The position numbers and the translations under genes are program-made. Positions 25,191-31,798 of a DNA stretch of 64,000 nucleotides are shown here, one piece after another (positions within the stretch are counted from its first letter, which is position 1; every line of letters begins with the position of its first letter). The notes under the pieces are model-generated. The model had not been told where the DNA came from. It was given only the letters and a program-made list of their open reading frames with translations, and ran no database searches. This stretch comes from Arcanobacterium pluranimalium (GTDB lineage: Bacteria > Actinomycetota > Actinomycetes > Actinomycetales > Actinomycetaceae), in contig NZ_JAFBCS010000001.1 in the NCBI RefSeq assembly GCF_016907845.1, forward strand, positions 1,612,001 through 1,676,000. The letters run 5' to 3'.

Positions 25191-25697
25191 TTATCCGACG
25201 CGATGTAGCCAACGTACCGGTGCTCCTGCTCCTGCATAACGGAACACTTCAAGCTCATCGTCCCACGCCTGACCGAGCGCAACGTCCATCAAGCGGCGCA
25301 ACTCATCGGCGTCGCCAGCAGACTGTTCAAGAGCTGCACGGATTCGGTTTTCAGGAATGACGACGTTCCCTACCAGATCTGTTTGAGCGTAGAAAATGCC
25401 AAGACCAGGGGTGCACGACCAACGACCACCCTCTGAAACTGGTGTATTTTCTTCAGTAATTTCAAAGCGCAGATGCTCCCAGCCGCCCAGCGCCGAGGCG
25501 AGCATCGCACCAGTTCCGATTTCGCCAGTCCAGGCGACTTCTCCTCGGTTCATTTGTGGCTGTGCCGGCTGTTTCGTCCATTCAATATGCACAGGGTATC
25601 CGAGCACACTTGTAACCGCCCATTCAACGTGTGGTTGAACAGCCGGAGTTACCGAATGAATAAATATGACACCTCGTGTGGTGTATTTTGAACTCAC
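25191..25697 (-). CDS. DUF3145 family actinobacterial protein
   Basis: This protein (168 residues from GTG 25697) has the DUF3145 features: TTRGVIFIHS at the start, PHVEWAVTSVLGYPVHIEWT, a central GGWEHLRFEITEE, PGLGIFYAQTDLVGNVVIPE and the strongly conserved WDDELEVFRYAGAGAPVRWL end. The family occurs across actinobacteria with no assigned function. GAGGAGG lies six bases before the GTG, which decides the start over an ATG 39 bases upstream. It converges with the carrier-like gene across 28 bp. Confidence 0.9.
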   Translation of the reverse strand: MSSKYTTRGVIFIHSVTPAVQPHVEWAVTSVLGYPVHIEWTKQPAQPQMNRGEVAWTGEIGTGAMLASALGGWEHLRFEITEENTPVSEGGRWSCTPGLGIFYAQTDLVGNVVIPENRIRAALEQSAGDADELRRLMDVALGQAWDDELEVFRYAGAGAPVRWLHRVG

Positions 25698-25789
25698 CGC
25701 GATCCTCCTCATCTTGGGTGAAATTCCCCGTAACACCCACCTTGAGGATCCTGTGATGACTTCATTCTAGCTATTTGTTTAACGCACTG

Positions 25790-26731
25790 TCACTTTTCGG
25801 AGTGTTTCTCCTGAAAGGAGGAAAATATTTCCATTGAATTCGTAGACTCAAACACAAACCCATTCTTCAGCAAAACATCTGGCACAACTTGCTGCGATGC
25901 CAAAATCGTCTCTCGTCCCATCTGGCCAAGACCACAGCGAATTATCGACTTTGGAACTGTTAAGATTGCTGGTCGGCGCACAAAATCAGCCATATGCTCA
26001 GTCCACTGTGCGTTGCGCACCGGATGAGGTGCGCAAAAGTTTACCGGTCCGAAGATCTGGCTATGCTCAATGCAAAAATGTATCGCCCTAATGTAGTCTT
26101 GAAGCGAAATAACGGGCATCCAAGCAGCACCTGAACCTATTTTTGCTCCCAAGCCGAGCTTAAATAGCGCCGTCATTGCCTTTAAAAGCCCACCACTAGG
26201 ATGCATCACAAGACCAGTGCGAATATTAACCACACGCACTCCGTATTCTCGTGCACGATTCGCTTCGTATTCCCACGCTTGGCATAACTCGGACAGGAAG
26301 CCATTACCTACTGGAGTGTCTTCGGAAACGGGCTGATCGGCGTCGTAACCGTAATATCCGACGGCAGATCCAGACAACAGCACTCGCGGACGCTGTTGCT
26401 CCGGGACTTTTGCAATCCCATCAACGAGAGTCCGAACCGATGATATACGCGATTGCCACAGCGTTTCACGATATTTTTTGGTCCACATCCGGTTAATGTG
26501 CGCACCATTGAGGCACACAGCCACATTGGCACCTGCTATCGCCTGCGGGTCGATCATTCCCTGCCCAGGATCCCACCGAACAGGAAGCCGAGAACCTTCC
26601 TGTGGGACGTGGCCTTGACTGTTTCGAGTAAGGCATCTGACCTGCGAATAACGGCAAAGAGCGCTCTTGACGAAAGCGGAACCGATAAAACCAGATGATC
26701 CCGCAACGAGAAGAACGCTCTTATCCGACAT
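25790..26731 (-). CDS. TIGR01777-type NAD-dependent epimerase-like protein (YfcH family)
   Basis: This 313-residue protein has an N-terminal Rossmann motif VLLVAGSSGFIGSAF, LSGSAVGYYGYDADQPVSED near residue 120 in place of the usual SDR active-site region, and a C-terminal DUF1731 domain (RRPAILTVPKSIIRCGLGQM and VPDVLLKNGF). The family (E. coli YfcH, plant GC1/SulA) is linked loosely to division and nucleotide sugar-like folds, but its reaction is unknown. The ATG overlaps the def stop as TGATG, so the two are translationally coupled. Confidence 0.9.
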   Translation of the reverse strand: MSDKSVLLVAGSSGFIGSAFVKSALCRYSQVRCLTRNSQGHVPQEGSRLPVRWDPGQGMIDPQAIAGANVAVCLNGAHINRMWTKKYRETLWQSRISSVRTLVDGIAKVPEQQRPRVLLSGSAVGYYGYDADQPVSEDTPVGNGFLSELCQAWEYEANRAREYGVRVVNIRTGLVMHPSGGLLKAMTALFKLGLGAKIGSGAAWMPVISLQDYIRAIHFCIEHSQIFGPVNFCAPHPVRNAQWTEHMADFVRRPAILTVPKSIIRCGLGQMGRETILASQQVVPDVLLKNGFVFESTNSMEIFSSFQEKHSEK

Positions 26732-27222
26732 CAGAAACCTTTTTCGCGGATTTCTCTCAGTGCCTTTTTACGTTCGGCTCGCTCAAGACGGTCGATGTAC
26801 AAGTGCCCATCGAGATGATCAACCTCGTGTTGAATGAGTCGACCCCAAATCTCTTCACCCTCAACAACAACCTTATTGCCATCAAGATCGACACCTTCGG
26901 CTTTTGCATACCATGCACGCTTGCATGGATACCAAAGCTCAGGAACGGATAAGCAACCCTCGTCGCCGTCTTGATACTCGTCCTCAGAGAGCTCAACAAT
27001 CACCGGGTTGAGGATATAGCCACGTTTCCCATCGATATTCCACGAGAACGCCCGGAACGATTGACCGATCTGATTTGCCGCCAGGCCTGCTCGCCCAGGC
27101 TCATTCACGTTTTCCATCAAATCATCAACGAGCTGACGAATACCTGGAGTTATTTCAGTGATCGGGGCGCAAACTGTACGCAAAACAGGATCGCCAACGA
27201 TTCGAATGTCACGGTAAGTCAT
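26731..27222 (-). CDS. def: Peptide deformylase
   Basis: This 163-residue metalloenzyme removes the formyl group from the N-terminal methionine of new proteins. All three motifs are present: GRAGLAANQ (motif 1), EGCLS (metal cysteine, motif 2) and QHEVDHLDG (HExxH, motif 3). Length is typical of actinobacterial type I enzymes. A GAGG site lies nine bases before the ATG. tRNA-Asn is encoded upstream with its own terminator, so def has its own promoter in the 90-bp gap. Confidence 0.96.
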   Translation of the reverse strand: MTYRDIRIVGDPVLRTVCAPITEITPGIRQLVDDLMENVNEPGRAGLAANQIGQSFRAFSWNIDGKRGYILNPVIVELSEDEYQDGDEGCLSVPELWYPCKRAWYAKAEGVDLDGNKVVVEGEEIWGRLIQHEVDHLDGHLYIDRLERAERKKALREIREKGF

Positions 27223-27309
27223 TGCTCATTATCCTCACATGAGATTGATAAGTTGTTTTCCACCTACTATTGTCACAGGCAGGTTGGACATTCCACAACT
27301 AATAATTAA

Positions 27310-27337
27310 AGGCCTCCAATATTACTATCAGAGGCCT
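27310..27337 (-). terminator. Terminator of tRNA-Asn
   Basis: AGGCCTC (27310-27316) pairs with GAGGCCT (27331-27337) around a 14-base loop and is followed on the minus strand by TTTAATTATT. It sits six bases past the tRNA 3' end. Confidence 0.7.
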
Positions 27338-27343
27338 CTCAAG

Positions 27344-27415
27344 CTCCCGCGGTTGGACTCGAACCAACAACCGTTCGATTAACAGTCGAATGCTCTGCCA
27401 TTGAGCTACGCGGGA
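27344..27415 (-). tRNA. tRNA-Asn (anticodon GUU)
   Basis: The minus strand forms a complete cloverleaf: acceptor TCCCGCG/CGCGGGA, D-arm GCTC/GAGC, anticodon stem TTCGA/TCGAA around CTGTTAA (anticodon GUU), T-arm GTTGG/CCAAC with TTCGAGT, discriminator G. CCA is not encoded. Confidence 0.96.
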
Positions 27416-27558
27416 TCGCGACTTGAATTACTTTAGCAAATTTTTGAGCGAAAGCGAATTCCACGACCACCATTTTTCGGCTTATTTTCGCCAGTGTGAC
27501 GGTCATCACCTGCAAATACCCTGTGTTCTAGCTAATATCTGCTCCTATATCTGCGAGG

Positions 27559-28068
27559 TCAGAGACCTACAGCTTCCCGGAGCTCAGTCTCCAATTCGCG
27601 CAAAAGTTCTTCATCTCGATCTTTATCGTGAATTTCACCGTCAACAAGAATCTGAGTAAAGAGAGTTTCATCAGAGTTTCTCCGCACCTGACCGCGTGCG
27701 ATCACGCCCGAGGTGAGTTCAACGAACTGCTGATACACAACTGAGCGATCAATCCGTTCACGAACTGCGGTAACAAAATTCTCGCTATAGTTTTCCACCA
27801 ACTCAAAACGCATCTGCGGCAAAGCTGGATCAATAAACGTCAACGTCAAAAGACGCTGCGAATCCTCCCAGGCAGCATGCGCAAAATCTGACCATTCAAT
27901 AAGCTGCGCCTGTTCTCCAGGACCGAGAATGGCTAAGGCTGCAGGCGAAATCGCTAGCCATCGCCGTCCGCCGTCACGCACAACCTCACATGCGGCAGAC
28001 GGCCGGATTCCAGCCGCTTTGCACAATTCTGTTGCTTCACGATCCATACCTTTATTAAATCCCAGCAC
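27559..28068 (-). CDS. Conserved hypothetical protein
   Basis: This protein is about 169 residues, soluble, with mixed alpha/beta composition. An early stretch reads RRWLAISPAALAIL, followed by WEDSQRLLTLTFID and FVTAVRERIDRSVVYQQFVEL, ending in a very acidic helix (DKDRDEELLRELETEL). I recognise no catalytic motif; similar unnamed proteins occur in actinobacteria, where the first part resembles a small PH-like or lipid-binding strand set. Start is uncertain: GTG 28068 has GAGGTGG at good spacing; ATG 28098 and ATG 28047 are alternatives. It follows a small membrane protein gene with slight overlap. Confidence 0.6.
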   Translation of the reverse strand: MLGFNKGMDREATELCKAAGIRPSAACEVVRDGGRRWLAISPAALAILGPGEQAQLIEWSDFAHAAWEDSQRLLTLTFIDPALPQMRFELVENYSENFVTAVRERIDRSVVYQQFVELTSGVIARGQVRRNSDETLFTQILVDGEIHDKDRDEELLRELETELREAVGL

Positions 28069-28348
28069 CGTTACCCACCTCGTTTTGGTCATTCTCAAAG
28101 GTTACACTTATGGCAGGGCTAGATGAATGTGAGCTACTTTCTCTGAATTTTTGGCCGGCAAAGTATCCACAAACGAGCAATATCAGCCCAAGCACTAGAG
28201 CGAAAATGAAATTCCTCCGTTGAGCTTTTTTCAACTTCTGCATATCTTGAGCAGAAAGCTTTCCAACCGAAGATGGAGATTCGGCAGTTACGCCACTATT
28301 TTCAGCTCGAGAATTGGCGTTATTTTCAGCGTTATCCGCTTCAGTCAT
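28055..28348 (-). CDS. Small single-pass membrane protein, unknown
   Basis: This 97-residue protein has a hydrophilic, Asn/Glu/Ser-rich N-terminus (about 40 residues), a basic stretch KLKKAQRRN, one transmembrane helix FIFALVLGLILLVCGYFAG (about residues 48-66) and a short Ser-rich outer tail. Positive-inside charge places the N-terminus in the cytoplasm. It overlaps the start of the downstream conserved gene, suggesting a two-gene unit. I do not recognise a family. ATG 28348 is chosen; a GTG at 28357 would add three residues. Confidence 0.55.
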   Translation of the reverse strand: MTEADNAENNANSRAENSGVTAESPSSVGKLSAQDMQKLKKAQRRNFIFALVLGLILLVCGYFAGQKFRESSSHSSSPAISVTFENDQNEVGNGAGI

Positions 28349-28673
28349 AAATTTCACTCATTCCATTCAAAAGATGTTAGACGCTAGGCCAAGCCTATCG
28401 ACCTCAAAGCAACTATGCCACAGCCAAAGTGCGCAGCACCGGATCCACATTCGCCACCAATCCCACAAACTCGCATCGGCGCAAAATAAAAGGACGGAAC
28501 ACATTAAGAGAATGAGACAAATCTTGAGTTCCTTCGCCATGCCTCAAAGAACTAGAAACAGCGTTCGGTCGTACACCATTTCACGGTCTCATCTCCAATG
28601 CATTCCGTCACAATTAAGACTATCACTGTGATTGTGAAATTTCTCAGTTTTGATTGAATATATACACATGAAT
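28349..28673. other. Intergenic region without recognisable gene
   Basis: About 325 bases upstream of the small membrane protein gene hold no open frame with family resemblance and no RNA fold that I can name. The promoter of the two-gene unit is presumably near 28349-28420. Confidence 0.5.
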
Positions 28674-28735
28674 TTTTGGTGCTGTTTTGGCAACTAGTCG
28701 ATATATATCGAGATGTTGCAAAAAGAGCACCAAAA
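28674..28735. repeat. 62-bp palindrome, copy 2
   Basis: Arms 28674-28698 and 28711-28735 match at 20 of 25 positions around a perfect 12-base palindrome CGATATATATCG. Ends are TTTTGGTG and CACCAAAA, and the right half shares the sequence ATATATCGAGATGTT with the copy at 15217-15278. Like that copy it lies about 50 bp past a tRNA terminator on the minus strand. Confidence 0.8.
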
Positions 28736-28751
28736 TCGGCATGGTCTCTCT

Positions 28752-28762
28752 CCCCCCCCCCC
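28752..28762. repeat. Run of eleven C
   Basis: A homopolymer of 11 cytosines lies between the palindrome and the tRNA-Met terminator. Such tracts are slippage-prone; here it is noncoding, so length variation would not alter a protein. Confidence 0.8.
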
Positions 28763-28784
28763 GGGCACCAACCGAAAATAAAAA

Positions 28785-28810
28785 GTCGGGTATGCGCATG
28801 CATACCCGAC
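28785..28810 (-). terminator. Terminator of tRNA-Met
   Basis: A perfect 11-base stem (28785-28795 with 28800-28810, loop GCAT on the plus strand) is followed on the minus strand by TTTTTATTTTC. It begins five bases after the tRNA 3' end. Confidence 0.9.
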
Positions 28811-28815
28811 GAGCG

Positions 28816-28889
28816 TGCCCCCGGCAGGACTTGAACCCGCGACCCTGGAATTATGAGTTCCCTGCTCTAACCGTCTGAGCTACAGGGGC
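28816..28889 (-). tRNA. tRNA-Met (anticodon CAU)
   Basis: The minus strand folds as acceptor GCCCCTG/CGGGGGC, D-arm GCTC/GAGC, anticodon loop CTCATAA (CAU) on stem GGGAA/TTCCA, T-arm GCGGG/CCTGC and discriminator A; CCA is not encoded. The top pair of the anticodon stem is a G-A mismatch. The loop matches elongator tRNA-Met; a tRNA-Ile2 precursor (lysidine-modified CAU) cannot be excluded from the anticodon alone. Confidence 0.9.
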
Positions 28890-28938
28890 ATCTCCCCTAG
28901 GTTATATCGAAATTAAACCCGATTGCCAACTGACTATC

Positions 28939-29799
28939 TCAATTGTGCCCAAGTGTGACAGATCCAAAAGGTGAACGCGCTTTAAACTGGCAAATTTTAC
29001 ACAGATTACCCTCATGAAGTGGATGCCTAGCTCCACATTTTTCACAAGCAGACGTTGCGACCTGAAATAGCTCAACACTGTTGTCTTCGAGAAGGTCGCG
29101 CAAATCCACCTCGCCCTCAACCCATATTCCTTGCTCCGGGCATAAACTCACGCACCGCTCATCACCTCGGCACAAATCTCGATGTTGAATCACTGTACTA
29201 GCAGTGTCCAGTTGGACGATTTCTAATGCACCGTTAGGGCAAGCACGAGCGCAAACTCCACATCCAGTACAAGTGGTGATACCGAGACGATGCCCTCCTA
29301 GCGAAGCACTGAGGGTGGACTGAGATGACAGACGCCCCTGCTCGCGGAGTAACTCAATCGAACGCACAGTGCGATCTACGTCGTCGCCAACAAAAGAATA
29401 TGGAGTTTTTTCCGCAACAGAAAGCCCCAATAGAACTCGGCGTGGAAGCGGAATCTTCCCGCAGCGAAGTACCTGCTCACCGCGACGCATGAAACGTCCA
29501 AAACCCTGAAACGGCGATACCATCCCCGGAGTGAGTCCCATCCACTGCTGAATTTTTTCGGCAGAACCAGCAGTTGCATGCTCGCACTGCTCTACGCTTA
29601 CGTGTTGAATACCTAATGCAAGAAGTTGAGCCGGTAAACCAAGTGGCGCACTGGCTATGCACTCGTTCCACTGCACGATTTGCACTGTTCTCGGACTGCG
29701 CGCGAGATGGGAGTGCGCGCAGGTCAAAATTACCGTCTGCGGTAAATCATGCGCGAACAACCATCGCAATAACGGTCGAACCAGATCTGAATCGCTCAA
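28939..29799 (-). CDS. 4Fe-4S ferredoxin-domain protein with C-terminal zinc-finger-like module
   Basis: From TTG 29799 this protein has 286 residues. Residues about 1-170 form an unrecognised alpha/beta domain with cysteines in TCAHSH and EQCEH. Two ferredoxin-type cluster motifs follow: CTGCGVCARACPNG and CRGDERCVSLCPEQG. The C-terminus has CEKCGARHPLHEGNLCKICQ, a likely zinc site. It probably binds two iron-sulfur clusters and could be an electron carrier or sensor; no partner enzyme is adjacent. The TTG has a strong GGAGGAGGGAG site five bases upstream, better than GTG 29850. It is divergent from tatB. Confidence 0.75.
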   Translation of the reverse strand: MSDSDLVRPLLRWLFAHDLPQTVILTCAHSHLARSPRTVQIVQWNECIASAPLGLPAQLLALGIQHVSVEQCEHATAGSAEKIQQWMGLTPGMVSPFQGFGRFMRRGEQVLRCGKIPLPRRVLLGLSVAEKTPYSFVGDDVDRTVRSIELLREQGRLSSQSTLSASLGGHRLGITTCTGCGVCARACPNGALEIVQLDTASTVIQHRDLCRGDERCVSLCPEQGIWVEGEVDLRDLLEDNSVELFQVATSACEKCGARHPLHEGNLCKICQFKARSPFGSVTLGHN

Positions 29800-30094
29800 G
29801 GTTACTCCCTCCTCCAACTGCCTAGCTATGTTCCATTCTCGATTTATCACCTGTACAGCGCCGCGTTATTCCATCTGCATCGTGGGTGCCCTGATTCCGT
29901 CTGCATCGTGGGCAACTCCACTATTACCTACACAAGCACTTTAAAGTCGCCTCTGAATCCTGCTACCACCTGCCCTGCGCTCTGAGTATGTATCCTATGG
30001 CGCGCAGACAGCAAACGCGAACACAAACATCACAAAATGCGAACACGAACGTCACATATTCACTTTCGTTTTACTTAACAACATTAGCGTGCGG
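29800..30094. other. Divergent intergenic region upstream of the tat genes
   Basis: Apart from the extended open frame of the ferredoxin-type gene there is no gene here. Two pairs of imperfect direct repeats are visible: TCTGCATCGTGGG-like words near 29875 and 29898, and GCGAACAC-RAAC-RTCACA-like words near 30016 and 30038. They could be binding sites or simple duplications. Confidence 0.4.
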
Positions 30095-30100
30095 TAGACT
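30095..30100 (+). promoter_or_regulatory. Leaderless -10 box of the tat operon
   Basis: TAGACT stands six bases before the tatB ATG at 30107, with no ribosome binding site. Transcription should begin at the start codon. Confidence 0.5.
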
Positions 30101-30106
30101 CACGCT

Positions 30107-30481
30107 ATGGAGTTTTTCGGCATTTCAGGCACAGAATTTGTGGTGATCCTACTTGTGGCACTGCTCGTACTTGGGCCGAAGTCTATCGCTCAATTCCTCC
30201 ATGTATTCAAAAATGGAGTTACGAAAGCGAAACAGTTTTCTGCTCGTCTACGCGAAGAATCGCGGGCAGAAAATTATGTTCCATCAATTGATCTCTCGGA
30301 GTTTGACGTGCGCGGACTCGATCCACGCCAAATCATCCGCGACGCTGTTCAAGAAGAAATGCAGGCATGGATGAAACAAGCAAATCCGATGAATCAGCCA
30401 GGTCCGAGCATTACAACGCCTACCAGTGAAAGCGATCGGAAGATAACTCCACCTTGGAAAACTGAAAATACCTCCGAATAA
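30107..30481 (+). CDS. tatB: Twin-arginine translocase subunit TatB-like
   Basis: This 124-residue protein has one N-terminal membrane helix (FVVILLVALLVLGPKS), the TatB-type glutamate at residue 10 in GTEF, the VLGPKSI hinge, then an amphipathic helix (residues about 30-52) and a long polar tail. TatB forms the substrate-recognition complex with TatC. It is the first gene of a tatB-tatA-tatC run; leaderless start. The presence of a separate shorter TatA-like gene supports naming this one TatB. Confidence 0.85.
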   Translation: MEFFGISGTEFVVILLVALLVLGPKSIAQFLHVFKNGVTKAKQFSARLREESRAENYVPSIDLSEFDVRGLDPRQIIRDAVQEEMQAWMKQANPMNQPGPSITTPTSESDRKITPPWKTENTSE

Positions 30482-30526
30482 AGATTTTCGAACTCAGTCC
30501 ATCCCCTAATATCGAAGGAAAAGAAA

Positions 30527-30712
30527 ATGAAGCCACTACACATCGTCATTTTGCTTCTCGTCATTATCATCGTTTTTGGCGCTGCCAAGTTGCCAGATAT
30601 TGCTCGCTCAATCGGTCAGTCAGCCAAGATCCTCAAAAAAGAGATGAAAGAACTCACCGAGGACGACAAGCCAAACCCACCTAGCCAAAACACCACCGAG
30701 AACAACAACTGA
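30527..30712 (+). CDS. tatA: Twin-arginine translocase subunit TatA
   Basis: This 61-residue protein has a short membrane helix (IVILLLVIIIVFG), the conserved FGAAKLPDIARSIGQSAKIL hinge and amphipathic helix, and an acidic polar tail. TatA multimers form the transient passage for folded proteins. The ribosome site GAAGGAAAAG precedes the ATG. It lies 45 bases after tatB and 20 before tatC. Confidence 0.95.
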   Translation: MKPLHIVILLLVIIIVFGAAKLPDIARSIGQSAKILKKEMKELTEDDKPNPPSQNTTENNN

Positions 30713-30732
30713 ACTCGTTCAGCTCATCTCGT

Positions 30733-31533
30733 ATGGTGACCGTGCGAAAACGTTCAAATCCTGAAGGTGTTATGCCAATTCGCGAACATTTTCAGGAGTT
30801 ACGCAAACGCCTCTTGCTCTCTATTGCTGGTATTTCTCTGGCATCAATCGCAGGCTGGTATTTGTACGATCCAGTTTTAGTGTGGATTCAAGCTCCGCTC
30901 AAGGAGATTGACGCCGATAGCGCTCGCCTCAACTTCCAGACGATCGGTGCCGCTTTTGACCTCAAACTGCGGATGTCGTTTTGGATTGGCACAATTTTGG
31001 CAAGCCCGTGGTGGGTCTACCAGATCTTTGCATTCATTTCACCGGGATTACGCAAAAAAGAACGCCGAAATCTTGTTGCGTTCGGTTTCGTTGGGGTGAT
31101 TCTATTTGCTGCTGGTGCTGCAAGTGCGATCATAATGATCCCACGCGCAGTGGAAATTCTCGCGTCTTTTACCCCTCCTGAAGCTCTAACCTTGCTGCGG
31201 GCAGATTCGTATATATCGTTCTACACCCGATTAGTGCTCGCTTTTGGATTCTCATTCCTCATTCCAGAAATCCTGGTGGTGCTCAACTTCCTCGGGCTGC
31301 TCAGTTCCCGAAATATGCTCAAAGCCTGGCGTTGGGCAGTGGTGATAGCTTTTACCTTCGCCGCAATCGCAAATCCGCTCCCCTCTCCGTGGCCGATGAC
31401 TATTCAAGCTGCAGTACTTATTGTGCTTTATCTTCTGGCCATCGGTATCTCAGCTCTGCATGAACGCAGCATTGCTAAACGCAAGACAACTAACCAAACT
31501 GTTGAAAGGACAAACTCAAATGGCACATCATGA
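30733..31533 (+). CDS. tatC: Twin-arginine translocase subunit TatC
   Basis: This 266-residue protein has six membrane helices. The cytoplasmic N-terminus carries the family motif MPIREHFQELRKRLL, preceded by NPEG, an extension common in actinobacterial TatC. Another conserved block is SPWWVYQIFAFISPGLRKKERR near residue 95. TatC binds the twin-arginine signal peptide. No good ribosome site precedes ATG 30733; ATG 30772 is an alternative start. The last 14 bases overlap the DUF6457 gene. Confidence 0.95.
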   Translation: MVTVRKRSNPEGVMPIREHFQELRKRLLLSIAGISLASIAGWYLYDPVLVWIQAPLKEIDADSARLNFQTIGAAFDLKLRMSFWIGTILASPWWVYQIFAFISPGLRKKERRNLVAFGFVGVILFAAGAASAIIMIPRAVEILASFTPPEALTLLRADSYISFYTRLVLAFGFSFLIPEILVVLNFLGLLSSRNMLKAWRWAVVIAFTFAAIANPLPSPWPMTIQAAVLIVLYLLAIGISALHERSIAKRKTTNQTVERTNSNGTS

Positions 31534-31786
31534 TGATCCACAAAAGATGGAAAACCTCCGCCTTTGGATCGCTGAAGTTGAAAACGAACTCGGTTGCGTG
31601 GGTACTCTTGCTCCAGTTCAAAAAGATCTGCTCAAGCTCATCTCCACAGTTGCGCACGGTCCCTCGCGTCCAGGTGCCCCGCTCACGGCCTATTTAATCG
31701 GCTATCTCGCTGGTTCACAGCCAGATAAAAATCCGCTCGAGATCATCGATTCAATTCGCAAACTTGCCGAGAAATACGAAAGCTAA
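31520..31786 (+). CDS. DUF6457 family small protein
   Basis: This 88-residue protein has the pattern of the actinobacterial DUF6457 family: LRLWIAEVENELGCVGTL at the start, a central VAHGPSRPGAPLTAYLIGYLAG and a helical end. In other genomes this domain is often near molybdopterin-related genes; function unknown. Translation starts inside the last codons of tatC (ATG 31520 against tatC stop 31531-31533), with AGGA nine bases upstream. It is convergent with dnaG across 12 bp. Confidence 0.8.
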   Translation: MAHHDDPQKMENLRLWIAEVENELGCVGTLAPVQKDLLKLISTVAHGPSRPGAPLTAYLIGYLAGSQPDKNPLEIIDSIRKLAEKYES

Positions 31787-31798
31787 TAACGCAAGATT

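Noticed and set aside
31207-31225. Third copy of the ATATAT-core palindrome (TCGTATATATCG in tatC)
   Set aside because: Only about 12 bases match; the arms and ends of the repeat are absent, and the sequence codes for conserved TatC residues.
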